The position numbers were made by a program, and so were the translations under genes. DNA of 34,437 nucleotides from assembly GCA_026387965.1 (NCBI GenBank), contig JAPLKR010000099.1:1-34437 (forward strand), written 5' to 3'. This document shows positions 24,523 to 33,992 of this stretch, piece by piece. The DNA comes from Fusobacteriota bacterium. GTDB taxonomy: Bacteria > Fusobacteriota > Fusobacteriia > JAPLKR01. Numbering within the stretch: the first letter of the stretch is position 1; each line of letters starts with the position of its first letter. The notes below the pieces were generated by a model. That model did no database searches, was not told where the DNA came from, and saw nothing but the letters and a program-made list of their open reading frames with translations.

Positions 24523-25959
24523 ATGAGCATAAAAAAGAATTATTTTTATAATTTTTCATATACAATAGTAAATTTATTAGTACCAATTGTTACAATGCCA
24601 TATATTACACGAGTATTGGGAGATAATAATATTGGGATTAATGGATTTACCAATTCAATCACTATGTATTTTGTATTTATTGGGTCGTTAGGGATTTCTA
24701 TTTATGGTAATAGGGAGGTCGCACGAGTAAAGGATGATAAGTATAAATTGTCAGAAGTGTTCATTGATCTCAATATAATTCAGTTAATGATGGCGGGCCT
24801 AAGTATAATATTATTCTTGATATTTGTTTATTTTCAAAAAGCAGATTTACGCGTCTGTTTTTATGCTCAAGGATTGTTAATTTTATCAGTAATATTTGAT
24901 ATTAGTTGGTATTTCCAAGGATTGGAAGATTTCAAAAAAATTAGTATCCGAAATATGATTATTAGAATAATAAATGTGAGTTTAATTTTTTCGTTGGTGA
25001 AAAACGAACATAGTTTGGTTATTTATATAATAATTACTACGGGATGTACCGTTATTGGACAAGTTTTTATGTGGCCGTTTATTAAAAATACAATAACACT
25101 GGAAAAATACCATTTTGAACATAAGCGAGTGATAGTCCATTTAAAAAAGAACTCTCAATTACTAATGTTGCAAGTTTTTATTCAAATTTATATGTATTTA
25201 GGAAGCACTCTTTTAGGGTATTTGTCAACTATTGCTCAAGTTGCGTATTATACTTTAGCAATAAAAATTATAGGTATACTATTGTCTTTATCAAACATTC
25301 TGAATGCTGTAATTATGCCGCGTGTAAGCAATCTTATTTCAAAAGATAAACTTATTGAAGCAAAAGAATGCATATATAAGAGCTTTAAAGCTACTTTTAT
25401 TGTAAATTTTCCATTACTAGTTATTATTTTAGTTTTAGGAAAAAGAATAGTAATATGGTACTTTGGGATGAGTTTTTTGCCTGTAACAGCTAATCTTCAA
25501 ATTTTGGCTCTTAATCTTTTTATCATCCCTTTTGGAGGAATTATTGGGATACAGTTATTAATTCCTATGGGAAAAGAAAGGGCAGTTAAGTATTCACCAT
25601 TGCTTGGACTTATTACCAATGTAATATTGGGGGTGCTTATCATTCCACATTTTGGGTCAAAGGGAGCAAGTATCACGACACTGTGTACAGAATTTGTAGG
25701 AACTATTTATGGCGTGTTTTTAGCAAAAAAAATACTCAATTATTATCGAGTTTTTTCAGATGCAAAAAAAATATTAATAGCAAGCTTTATTATGTTGGTA
25801 GTTTGTGCTATTTTAGAAAAGTTATTTAATTATTCTATGATTTCACTGTTTATACTAGTAGTTATTTCAATGGTTGTTTATATTGGAATGTTAATAGTGT
25901 TGAAAGAAGATGTTGTAGTAAAAAGTTTCAAAAAAATATTATGGAGGCAAAATGTTTAA
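24523..25959 (+). CDS. wzx: Wzx-type flippase, polysaccharide repeat-unit exporter
   Basis: A 478-residue integral membrane protein with about 12 to 14 hydrophobic segments across its whole length. It starts KKNYFYNFSYTIVNLLVPIV followed by TMPYITRVLGDNNIGI, the usual opening of Wzx/RfbX flippases. Wzx moves undecaprenyl-linked repeat units from the inner to the outer face of the cytoplasmic membrane. It is the first gene of a tight run of glycosyltransferases and overlaps the next by 8 bases. With Wzy downstream and two initiating transferases upstream, the core of a Wzx/Wzy-dependent pathway is present. Confidence 0.93.
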   Translation: MSIKKNYFYNFSYTIVNLLVPIVTMPYITRVLGDNNIGINGFTNSITMYFVFIGSLGISIYGNREVARVKDDKYKLSEVFIDLNIIQLMMAGLSIILFLIFVYFQKADLRVCFYAQGLLILSVIFDISWYFQGLEDFKKISIRNMIIRIINVSLIFSLVKNEHSLVIYIIITTGCTVIGQVFMWPFIKNTITLEKYHFEHKRVIVHLKKNSQLLMLQVFIQIYMYLGSTLLGYLSTIAQVAYYTLAIKIIGILLSLSNILNAVIMPRVSNLISKDKLIEAKECIYKSFKATFIVNFPLLVIILVLGKRIVIWYFGMSFLPVTANLQILALNLFIIPFGGIIGIQLLIPMGKERAVKYSPLLGLITNVILGVLIIPHFGSKGASITTLCTEFVGTIYGVFLAKKILNYYRVFSDAKKILIASFIMLVVCAILEKLFNYSMISLFILVVISMVVYIGMLIVLKEDVVVKSFKKILWRQNV

Positions 25960-26986
25960 GCTATCGCTATGTATCCCGACTTTTAATCGTGCGGAGTATG
26001 TGAGAGATCTACTTGAGAGTATCTCTAATTCTGATAATATTAATGAACATTCGGCAAAATTAGAGGTTTGTATTTCTGATAATGCTTCAAGCGACGATAC
26101 TGAAAGTATGATTAAAGAATTTCAGATAACACATTCCTATATCAATATTCGGTATCATAAAAATGAAAAAAATATGGGACCTGATTATAATATTATTAAA
26201 TCAGTGGAAATTTCTAAGGGTGAATACTGTTGGATAGTTGGAAGCGACGATATTCTTAGAGAGGATAGCTTGAGAAATGTTTTTCAAGAAATTAACAAGT
26301 CTGAAGAAGAAAAAGTAATTTTATTTACGAGAGATGAATACGATATAACTATGAAAGTTAGATTAGGTGAAAGAAAATGGGCACATACTCTCGAACGTTT
26401 TGAATTTAATACACAGGATAGAATATTACTATCATATTATCTATCGCACGTTGATACTTTGGGTGGGGTATTAAGTTTTATTAGTTCAATTGTTTTTAAC
26501 AAAAAAAAATGGGATTCAGTGATGGAGGGGCCAAGCCGATACATAGGAAGTGGATATGCCCATGTGTATAAGTTACAGAAAATGGTTTATCAGGGAATAG
26601 ATTTTATATATTGTAATTATTCAAATATTAAATGTAGGTTAGGTAATGACTCTATATATGAGAATTTTGTTCAAAGAACGATGCTAGATTTTAGAGGTTA
26701 CGTGATGTTAGCAAATGATGTTTTTGGAAGCGATAGTATCTTAAAAAATGATTTTTTGAAAATTTTAAAAAGAGAACATCCCGAACTAAGGATTATTAAC
26801 TTATTGACAAAATGCAAAAAGAAAGAAATTAATGAAATTAAAGAGCATTTATTTCAATGTGACTATTCAAAAGATTTTATTGAAGATATTATTTCCAATA
26901 ATTATTTATGGAGAAAATTTATCTTGATAAAAAAAATTCTTAGAAAATTGAGAAAAATTACAAAATATGTTGGATTAGGAGGGTGA
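25952..26986 (+). CDS. Glycosyltransferase family 2
   Basis: The 344-residue GT-A enzyme has SLCIPTFNRAEYV at 5-17, ISDNASSDDT at 41-50, NMGPDYNI and the metal-binding GSDD at 97-100. The C-terminal half is not one I recognise. It overlaps wzx by 8 bases behind a GGAGG site. Members with this 'CIPTFNR' opening occur in O-antigen and capsule loci with many donors. Its stop codon touches the start of the HEPN-like gene. Confidence 0.88.
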   Translation: MFKLSLCIPTFNRAEYVRDLLESISNSDNINEHSAKLEVCISDNASSDDTESMIKEFQITHSYINIRYHKNEKNMGPDYNIIKSVEISKGEYCWIVGSDDILREDSLRNVFQEINKSEEEKVILFTRDEYDITMKVRLGERKWAHTLERFEFNTQDRILLSYYLSHVDTLGGVLSFISSIVFNKKKWDSVMEGPSRYIGSGYAHVYKLQKMVYQGIDFIYCNYSNIKCRLGNDSIYENFVQRTMLDFRGYVMLANDVFGSDSILKNDFLKILKREHPELRIINLLTKCKKKEINEIKEHLFQCDYSKDFIEDIISNNYLWRKFILIKKILRKLRKITKYVGLGG

Positions 26987-27487
26987 ATGCAAACACTCGA
27001 CGAAATTGAATGGTTAAAGCAAAAATATTGTTATTTAGAATTAAATGAATCGAAGCTCATCAATATATATAGATTTCTATTAGTTTGGAATACTTTTGAA
27101 AATAAATTGTGTAATAATAATGCAGAAATTAGCAAAAGCAAAGATATTCTTCGAGATTGTAAATTTTCAGATAAAATAAATACATTGAATAAGGAGATTT
27201 TTAACTACTTTAAAAATAGATATGTAGAAAATGGTGAAATGAATGGAGTATTTGATAGTTTTGAATTTAAAGTTGAAAATATAAAAAGTGAAACTAAAGT
27301 CATTTTACTAGATGACAACAGTCAAGAAAAAGAATTAGCGCTCTTATATATTGCGTTTAGATTGCGAAAAAACTTAGTTCATGGTGAGAAGAATGTTGAG
27401 ACATTATATAATAAAAATGAAAGCTTTAAACAGATTAACATATTTTTAATTAATTTGATTGATTCATATCAAAAGGATTTAAAATGA
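26987..27487 (+). CDS. HEPN-like small protein of unknown role
   Basis: The 166-residue protein looks wholly alpha-helical. It has FLLVWNTFENKL at about 30-41 and IAFRLRKNLVHGEK at 122-135. The latter holds R-X4-H (R127 to H132), the catalytic signature of HEPN-fold RNases, and the spacing to the first helix also fits HEPN proteins. There is no signal peptide or membrane segment. It begins directly after the preceding stop behind AGGAGGG and overlaps the next gene by ATGA, so it is made with the glycosyltransferases. HEPN is a motif-level assignment. Whether it is an RNase, a remnant of a defence gene or a structural protein is open. Confidence 0.6.
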   Translation: MQTLDEIEWLKQKYCYLELNESKLINIYRFLLVWNTFENKLCNNNAEISKSKDILRDCKFSDKINTLNKEIFNYFKNRYVENGEMNGVFDSFEFKVENIKSETKVILLDDNSQEKELALLYIAFRLRKNLVHGEKNVETLYNKNESFKQINIFLINLIDSYQKDLK

Positions 27488-28641
27488 GAAAAGTAAAATG
27501 GATATTCAAACGTATTATGTTTAGTGTGATTAATTATATTTTTGCACTAGTTTTGAAGAATGATAAAGTAGAAAATGGCATTCTAATCATACGTTTAGAT
27601 GCGATTGGAGATTACATTCTTTTTCGTAATTTTATTGAAGTATTAAAAAAGGATGATAAATACAAAGATAAAAAGATTACTCTAATTGGAAATAGTGCAT
27701 GGAAGAGTATAGCGGAAGAATTTGATAGTGATTATGTTGATGAATTTATTTGGATTGAAAGAAAACGATTTTTAAGAGATTTTAAATACATATTTACAAT
27801 TCTCAGACAGATTAGAAGCAAAAAATATTCTACTGTTATCAATCCAATGTTCAGCAGAGAATTTCCTCTATCAGAATCAATTGTTAAAATGCTTCAAGCT
27901 GATGAAAAAATTGGATCACAAGGAGATTTTAGTAATATTAGAAACTATGAAAAAAAAATAGCAGACAGATATTATTCGAAACTTCTTCCCGGTTCAGAGC
28001 AAGTTCTTTTCGAATTTGAGAGAAATCGAGAATTTTTCCAAAGGCTATTAGATAAAAAAATTGAAATTGTGAAGCCAAAAATTGAATTAAAAGAAGAAAT
28101 TATCGAATTAGATTTACCAAAAAAATACGCAATAATTTTCATAGGCGCTAGTATGGCTTATCGTAAGTGGAGTGTCGTGAATTATGCACAGGTTGGATTA
28201 GAGCTACAAAAGAGGTATGGGCTAGATATAGTTTTATGTGGTGGCAAAGAAGATGTTGAAGAAGTAGAAAAGTTTACGCATCTCTTTGGAAATAATTTTA
28301 TAGACTTGGTAGGTAAAACTACCCTTGTAGAACTACTTTATGTCCTAAAGGGATGCACTGTATTGATATCAAATGAGACATCAATTCCTCATTTCGCAGT
28401 TGCAATTGATGTGAAGAATATTTTTGTAATTTCAAACGGTAATCACTATGTTAGATTCTCCCCATATCCTAAAGAGTATGAGGTAAATTATAATGTAATA
28501 TATCATCCCAAAATTAGTTTGATTTTAGCATCAAAAGAAGCAGATATATTGTTTGGAAAAGTGAGCCGATTGAATATCGATGAAATTACAACGAATACGG
28601 TTCTAGAAAATATTAGAAAAAATTATAGAGGAGAATTATGA
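27484..28641 (+). CDS. Glycosyltransferase family 9 (heptosyltransferase-like)
   Basis: This 385-residue GT-B protein has IIRLDAIGDYILFRNF at 35-50, the GT9 opening, followed by IGNSAWKSIAEEF. In the C-terminal domain it has FIGASMAYRKWSVVNYAQV, VLCGGKEDVEEV, LVGKTTLVELLYVLKG and ISNETSIPHFAVA, the nucleotide-sugar site. GT9 includes LPS heptosyltransferases, but capsule and O-antigen loci use members with other donors. ATGA overlaps join it to both neighbours. No heptose-synthesis gene is in the window, so the donor need not be ADP-heptose. Confidence 0.87.
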   Translation: MRKVKWIFKRIMFSVINYIFALVLKNDKVENGILIIRLDAIGDYILFRNFIEVLKKDDKYKDKKITLIGNSAWKSIAEEFDSDYVDEFIWIERKRFLRDFKYIFTILRQIRSKKYSTVINPMFSREFPLSESIVKMLQADEKIGSQGDFSNIRNYEKKIADRYYSKLLPGSEQVLFEFERNREFFQRLLDKKIEIVKPKIELKEEIIELDLPKKYAIIFIGASMAYRKWSVVNYAQVGLELQKRYGLDIVLCGGKEDVEEVEKFTHLFGNNFIDLVGKTTLVELLYVLKGCTVLISNETSIPHFAVAIDVKNIFVISNGNHYVRFSPYPKEYEVNYNVIYHPKISLILASKEADILFGKVSRLNIDEITTNTVLENIRKNYRGEL

Positions 28642-29420
28642 AAATTTCGATTGTAACGGTTTGTTTAAATAGTGAAAAAACAATTAGAGAAACAGTTGAA
28701 TCGGTGTTGAAACAATCGTATAATGATATTGAGTATATTATCATAGATGGTTCATCTTCAGATTCAACGGTTGACATAATAAAGAGTTATGAAGAAAAAT
28801 TTAAAAATAGGGGATTTGAATATAAGTGGATTTCTGAACCTGATAAGGGGATATACGATGCAATGAATAAAGGTATTATATTGTCTTGTGGTGAAATAGT
28901 AGGATTAATAAATAGTGATGATCAATACCATAATATTAACATAATTAATACGATTTCAAGAACATTTAAGGAGAAAAAAGTTGGTGCAGTATATGGGAAT
29001 ATGCTAGTAAGAAAATCTGAAAATTGTGAAAAGTTAATTGTTGGAAAAGTTCCAGAAAAAATTAATGGGCTTATCAGTCATAAAATGAGAATAAATCACC
29101 CTACATTTTTTGTAAGAAAATCAATATATCTTAAGTTAGGAGTATTTGACATTAGATTTAAGGTGATTGCAGATAAAGATTTTATTATAAGAATGGTGAA
29201 AAATAAAGTTGAAATAATAAAAATTAATGAAATAGTAGCTATTATGGATGTTGGAGGGATTTCGGGTGAAGTAAGGAGCCTGGGGATAATAGGAAGAGTA
29301 ATAAGAGAAAATTATCGAATAGCAAAAAATAATAATTTCACAAAAATTGAAACTATTATTTCAATTTTTGTAATGACTCAGATTGTATTTGTGAGATATA
29401 TTAAATATAGGTTTTTTTAA
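28638..29420 (+). CDS. Glycosyltransferase family 2 (WcaA-like), first of two paralogues
   Basis: This 260-residue GT-A enzyme opens KISIVTVCLNSEKTI and has YIIIDGSSSDST, WISEPDKGIYDAMNKGI and NSDD, the pattern of the short WcaA-type GT2 enzymes. About 60 percent of its first 95 residues match the gene at the right edge (33993), so the two are paralogues about 5 kb apart. It overlaps the GT9 gene by ATGA and ends 13 bases before wzy. The last 40 residues contain a hydrophobic stretch that may be membrane-associated. Donor unknown. Confidence 0.9.
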   Translation: MKISIVTVCLNSEKTIRETVESVLKQSYNDIEYIIIDGSSSDSTVDIIKSYEEKFKNRGFEYKWISEPDKGIYDAMNKGIILSCGEIVGLINSDDQYHNINIINTISRTFKEKKVGAVYGNMLVRKSENCEKLIVGKVPEKINGLISHKMRINHPTFFVRKSIYLKLGVFDIRFKVIADKDFIIRMVKNKVEIIKINEIVAIMDVGGISGEVRSLGIIGRVIRENYRIAKNNNFTKIETIISIFVMTQIVFVRYIKYRFF

Positions 29421-29433
29421 GAAAGAAGAGAAT

Positions 29434-30663
29434 ATGAATATAAGAATCTCAATAAAATTAATTGAAAATTTTTTTATTGGACTATTGTCTTTAATGATAT
29501 TTAACTATAGTGTCAACTCCATTATTAACTTCAAATACTTGTACCTAGCCATTCTTTTTGTATTAATTTTTTTAGTTTTATTGATAGTCGTAATATCGAA
29601 AAAATTACGAAAATTGGAACCATTAGATTATTTAATAATAATTTTTATAGGGCAGACTATTATAACGTCTTTTATTCATGAAGAAATTTCAAATATTAGT
29701 AACATTTTTGTTATGGTTTATTTTCCATATATTATAGCTAGAATATTTCCGTGGAAGAAAAATAGTGTAATATTGTTCTTAAAGTGGATTAAGTTTTTTT
29801 CTGTACTAATTATTTTGTTGTATTTATTTGGATATATGAGTGGCAAGTTAGGGAGTGGACGGATAGCATATGGAAACTATAATGTAGTGGGTGTTGCTGA
29901 AGTATTCGGAGTTGCAATCGTTTTTTCATATTATGATGCAATAAAATATGATGTAAATAAAATAATTTCAGTGCTAATAATTTTTTTTTCAGGATTTATT
30001 TTAGTTAAGATATTGCTTACGCGAGGGGCTTTATTTTCAGCGATAATTTCAATTTTAATATTAGAGCTATTTCGTTTGAAAAAAATATCATTATTAAAAA
30101 TAATTTCGCTTGTTGGTATTATTTTTTTTATAGTTATAATTCAGCTACCAGAAACTTATAAATATGTGCCACAATTAAAGAGATTTTCTATAATTGGAAT
30201 ACAAAATGACGCATCTATTACAGGTATGAAAACTTACTCGGGTTTTGAAGAGGGAAGATTAAATAAGTATCAAAATAGTTTTACGGCCATTAATAGACAC
30301 CCTATTATGGGATGTGGGGCGGGGGCAGAATATAGTCACAATATATTTCTTGAATTGTGGAGTAATTTTGGAATTATTGGTCTAATGTTGTTTTGTGGAA
30401 TAATAATAAATATATTTTACATACTCAGAAAAAAGAATAATGAATTAAGATTTTTAGGAGTATTATTACTGTTTTATTTAATATCGAGGCAGTTTAGTTA
30501 TGCTTTTCAAAGTAATAAAGGGTTATTTATTATTATCGGGATAATAATAGCATATAATCAAGTGATTCGAAGGAGTACAAATGAAATTGACCCCAATAGC
30601 AATATTTACATACAACAGAATGCAACATATAGAGAAGTTGCTGATTTCATTAAAAAAAAATAG
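29434..30663 (+). CDS. wzy: Wzy-type O-antigen/capsule polymerase
   Basis: A 409-residue protein with about 10 to 12 hydrophobic segments. A large polar loop contains GRIAYGNYNVVG and TRGAL, and near the C terminus stands RHPIMGCGAGAEYSHNIFLELWSNFGIIG, recognisable as the Wzy_C/O-antigen ligase signature. Wzy joins flipped repeat units on the outer face of the membrane; a ligase is the alternative, but the position among Wzx and glycosyltransferases favours polymerase. Its last 27 codons overlap the next gene by 83 bases in another frame, an unusually long overlap, and the resulting polar tail looks like accidental coding. Confidence 0.88.
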   Translation: MNIRISIKLIENFFIGLLSLMIFNYSVNSIINFKYLYLAILFVLIFLVLLIVVISKKLRKLEPLDYLIIIFIGQTIITSFIHEEISNISNIFVMVYFPYIIARIFPWKKNSVILFLKWIKFFSVLIILLYLFGYMSGKLGSGRIAYGNYNVVGVAEVFGVAIVFSYYDAIKYDVNKIISVLIIFFSGFILVKILLTRGALFSAIISILILELFRLKKISLLKIISLVGIIFFIVIIQLPETYKYVPQLKRFSIIGIQNDASITGMKTYSGFEEGRLNKYQNSFTAINRHPIMGCGAGAEYSHNIFLELWSNFGIIGLMLFCGIIINIFYILRKKNNELRFLGVLLLFYLISRQFSYAFQSNKGLFIIIGIIIAYNQVIRRSTNEIDPNSNIYIQQNATYREVADFIKKK

Positions 30664-31507
30664 GGAATTTGATAAATCTGAAATTTATATTTTTTCTGAT
30701 GGGGGAAAAAATGACGAAGATTGGAAAAGTGTTAACCAAGTTAGAAATTTTATAAAATCAAATTACAACTTTAGTAATATTCAATTATTAGAAAGAACTG
30801 AAAATTATGGCTTGGCAAAATCAATTATTGAAGGAATAACAAAGATTTTTGACAAATATGAAAGTGTGATAGCGTTAGAAGATGATTTGATAGTTTCGAG
30901 CGATTTTATAGAGTATATGAATAAAGCATTGTGCTTTTATCAATCGGATGAACGTGTATGGTCTATTTCAGGGTATTCTCCTACGCTTAAAATACCTCGG
31001 AATTATGATAAAGAGTTATATTTGATTCCACGAGCATCATCATGGGGATGGGGGACTTGGCGAGATAGATGGAAAAAATGTCAATGGAATAGTCAAACAT
31101 ATACTATATGGAATGATAAGAGAGTGCAAGAGTCATTTAATGTTGGCGGCAATGATATGTTTAAAATGCTTGAACTTCAAAAGCTAGGAAAAATAAATTC
31201 TTGGGCAATTAGATGGGATTATTCTCGGTTTATAAATAGTATGCTCACGGTGTATCCTTTGAAAACTAAAGTGATTAATGAGGGGTTTGACGGAAGTGGC
31301 ACTCATACTTCAGGCAGTTCAGATAAATATTTAGGAATTTTAAATAATGAAGTAATAAAAATGAAAAAACTTGAAACAAATGAGCTTATAGTAAAAGAAT
31401 TTAAAAAGTTTAGAGATTTAGATTGGATTGGAAAAATTGGGTATTTTTCTAAAAAAAACGGATGGTATGACAATATTAAAAAATTTAAAAAATTTGTAAG
31501 GAAATAG
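30581..31507 (+). CDS. GT2-like sugar transferase (GNT-I-like fold)
   Basis: The 308-residue protein begins MKLTPIAIFTYNRMQHIEKL and carries IFSDGG, ENYGLAKSIIEGI, the acidic VIALEDDLIVSSDF and RASSWGWGTWRDRW. This pattern belongs to a glycosyltransferase group common in capsule and O-antigen loci, usually called GT2-like or GNT-I-like. The start is set by AAGGAG six bases ahead and lies inside the end of wzy, so translation is probably coupled. Its stop is one base from the next start. Donor and acceptor are unknown. Confidence 0.83.
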   Translation: MKLTPIAIFTYNRMQHIEKLLISLKKNREFDKSEIYIFSDGGKNDEDWKSVNQVRNFIKSNYNFSNIQLLERTENYGLAKSIIEGITKIFDKYESVIALEDDLIVSSDFIEYMNKALCFYQSDERVWSISGYSPTLKIPRNYDKELYLIPRASSWGWGTWRDRWKKCQWNSQTYTIWNDKRVQESFNVGGNDMFKMLELQKLGKINSWAIRWDYSRFINSMLTVYPLKTKVINEGFDGSGTHTSGSSDKYLGILNNEVIKMKKLETNELIVKEFKKFRDLDWIGKIGYFSKKNGWYDNIKKFKKFVRK

Positions 31508-31508
31508 T

Positions 31509-32624
31509 ATGAGAATATTATTTATTAATACAACATACAAAAGTGGCAGTACAGGTAAGATAGTATATCAATTAGAACAAGAAGAGTTAAAGCAGAGAAA
31601 TGAAGCCTTTGTCGCCTTTGGGAGAAATTGTAATATTGAAGATCATAGGCATTACAGAATAGGGAATAAGTTTGAAATGCTATTTCATCTTTTAAAAACT
31701 CGGCTTTTTGATGGCCACGGATTGGGATCCAAAAGAGGAACTTATCAATTAATTAGGTGGATTGATTCAATAAATCCAGATATAATCCATCTTCATAATA
31801 TTCATGGCTATTACCTTAATTATCCCATTCTATTTAAGTATTTAATTTCTAGAAAAATAAAAGTAAGGTGGACACTTCACGATTGTTGGGCATTTACAGG
31901 ACATTGTTCACATTATGATTTTATTCAATGCAACAAATGGCAAACTGAGTGTTTTGAGTGTCAGCAAAAAAGAGAGTATCCTAAATCGTTATTTCTTGAT
32001 AATTCTCAAAAAAATTATATTATAAAGAAAAAATTATTTTCTAGGCTTTATCAATGTGAAATTAGTATTCCTTCAAAATGGTTAAAAAATGAAGTAGAGA
32101 AATCTTTTTTTAAGATGTATCCAACAATCTTGCGATACAATACAATTGATAATAAAGTTTTCAATGGGAAACGTGGAGATTTTCGGGAACGCTATCAGTT
32201 ACAAGATAAATTTCTCATTTTAGGTGTTGCTAGTGTATGGACTGAGCGCAAAGGCTTAAAATGTTTTTTTGAGTTGGTAACGAGATTAAGAGCGAACCAA
32301 AAAATAGTTTTGGTGGGATTGAGCAAAAAACAGATGAGAATTTTACCACAGAATATTATTGGAATTGAAAGAACTGAAAATATTACTCAATTGGCAGAAA
32401 TTTATGCTGAGTCAGATGTTTTTTTTAATCCAACGTTAGAAGATAATTATCCTACTACAAATATAGAGGCGAAATCGAGTGGTATCCCTATTATAACATT
32501 TGATTCTGGTGGAAGTAAGGAAACGGTAGAAGACTATGAAAAAGGGTATGTTGTAAAAAAAGGAGATTTAAAAGAGGTTGTGGCAATAATTATAAATTTA
32601 GAAAGAAGTAAGAGTAACTTATAA
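31509..32624 (+). CDS. Glycosyltransferase family 4 (WcaC-like)
   Basis: The 371-residue GT-B enzyme starts ILFINTTYKSGSTGKIVYQL and has LHNIHGYYLNYPILFKYL, WTLHDCWAFTGHCSHY and a cluster of cysteines in CNKWQTECFECQ. The C-terminal donor domain shows LGVASVWTERKG, PTLEDNYPTTNIEAKSSG and TFDSGGSKET. This is the WcaC/colanic-acid type of GT4. Its N terminus is the best local match to the first 30 codons of the pseudogene at 14834. It is probably the last transferase of the run before ugd. Donor unknown. Confidence 0.88.
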   Translation: MRILFINTTYKSGSTGKIVYQLEQEELKQRNEAFVAFGRNCNIEDHRHYRIGNKFEMLFHLLKTRLFDGHGLGSKRGTYQLIRWIDSINPDIIHLHNIHGYYLNYPILFKYLISRKIKVRWTLHDCWAFTGHCSHYDFIQCNKWQTECFECQQKREYPKSLFLDNSQKNYIIKKKLFSRLYQCEISIPSKWLKNEVEKSFFKMYPTILRYNTIDNKVFNGKRGDFRERYQLQDKFLILGVASVWTERKGLKCFFELVTRLRANQKIVLVGLSKKQMRILPQNIIGIERTENITQLAEIYAESDVFFNPTLEDNYPTTNIEAKSSGIPIITFDSGGSKETVEDYEKGYVVKKGDLKEVVAIIINLERSKSNL

Positions 32625-32644
32625 TATTAAAAAGGAGGTCATTA

Positions 32645-33964
32645 ATGAAAATAGGGATAATAGGAACAGGTTATGTTGGACTTGTTCAAGGAGTAATGTT
32701 AGCAGATTTTGGTCATCAAGTTATCAATGTAGATATTAACGAAGAAAAGATAGAAGAGTTGAAAAAAGGAAATCCAGCGATACACGAGCCTGGTCTTTCG
32801 GATTATCTAAAGCGGAATTTGGAGTATAAAAGAATAGAATTTACCACAGATGTGGGCTATATGATTGAAAACTCAGATATTATTTTTATTGCAGTTGGAA
32901 CACCTCCAAAAGAAGATGGAAGTGCTGATTTACAATATGTTTTGAGAGCGGCAAATGAAGTTTCGGAACATATAAATAATTATAAAGTAGTTGTCAACAA
33001 ATCCACCGTACCAGTAGGAACTGCAAAAATGGTGACAGAGACAATCCGTCAAGGATTAGAGAAAAGAGGAGAGAGTTTTGAATTTGATGTCATTTCTAAT
33101 CCAGAGTTTTTAAGAGAAGGTAAAGCGATACAAGATACACTCTATCCAGATAGAGTAGTAGTCGGGACAACATCAGAACGTGCAAGAGAAGTAATGAAAA
33201 AAGTCTATAATGTACTTTTTTTAAATAATGTTCCATTTATTTTTACCAATTGGGAAACTTCAGAGATGATTAAATATGCGGCAAATGCATTTTTAGCTGT
33301 AAAAATATCATTTATCAATGAGATGGCACTTTTGGCAGAAAAGGTAGGGGCTAATGTACAAGAAATAGCTCATGCGATGGGAAAAGATGGAAGAATATCT
33401 CCGAAGTTTTTACATGCGGGACCTGGGTACGGAGGAAGTTGCTTTCCCAAAGATACAAAAGCAATTGTAAATATTGCCAATAGCTATGGTGAAGAGTTTC
33501 AAGTAATAAAAGCAGCTATATCAGCAAATGAAAAGCAAAAGAAAAAGATGGTCGAGAAAATTATTAATGCTATGGGTTCTGTAAAAGGAAAAACGCTTGC
33601 AATTTTGGGACTTTCCTTTAAACCGGAAACAGATGATGTGCGTGATGCCCCTTCACTAGATATTATTTCTGGACTAGTGGAGGCAGGAGCAAAAATAAAA
33701 GCATACTGTCCAAAGGGAATCGAGGAGACAAAATGGCGTTTAGAGAAATTGAGTCACTCAATCACGTATTGTGAAAATGAATATGAAGCTGCGAATGAAA
33801 CTGAAGCATTAATTTTGATGACAGAGTGGCATCAGTTTAGAGGAATGGATTTAGACAAAATAGTCTCGTCAATGCAGGATACATTTTTCTTTGATTTAAG
33901 AAATGTATATGCGAAAGACTTAGGGGTTCGAGAGTTATTTAAATATTATGGGGTAGGGATTTAA
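32645..33964 (+). CDS. ugd: UDP-glucose 6-dehydrogenase
   Basis: This enzyme oxidises UDP-glucose to UDP-glucuronate with two NAD+. The 439-residue protein has the GTGYVG nucleotide loop at 7-12, VGTPP at 84-88, NKSTVPVGT at 118-126, NPEFLREG at 152-159, the catalytic cysteine C266 in GGSCFPKD, and GLSFKPETDDVRDAPS in the C-terminal domain. The FLREG and GGSCFPKD forms fit UDP-glucose rather than GDP-mannose dehydrogenase. AAAGGAGG precedes the ATG. It implies that glucuronic acid, or a sugar made from it, is part of the polymer. Confidence 0.94.
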   Translation: MKIGIIGTGYVGLVQGVMLADFGHQVINVDINEEKIEELKKGNPAIHEPGLSDYLKRNLEYKRIEFTTDVGYMIENSDIIFIAVGTPPKEDGSADLQYVLRAANEVSEHINNYKVVVNKSTVPVGTAKMVTETIRQGLEKRGESFEFDVISNPEFLREGKAIQDTLYPDRVVVGTTSERAREVMKKVYNVLFLNNVPFIFTNWETSEMIKYAANAFLAVKISFINEMALLAEKVGANVQEIAHAMGKDGRISPKFLHAGPGYGGSCFPKDTKAIVNIANSYGEEFQVIKAAISANEKQKKKMVEKIINAMGSVKGKTLAILGLSFKPETDDVRDAPSLDIISGLVEAGAKIKAYCPKGIEETKWRLEKLSHSITYCENEYEAANETEALILMTEWHQFRGMDLDKIVSSMQDTFFFDLRNVYAKDLGVRELFKYYGVGI

Positions 33965-33992
33965 AAGTCAAATTAGTTGGAAGTGTTAAACG

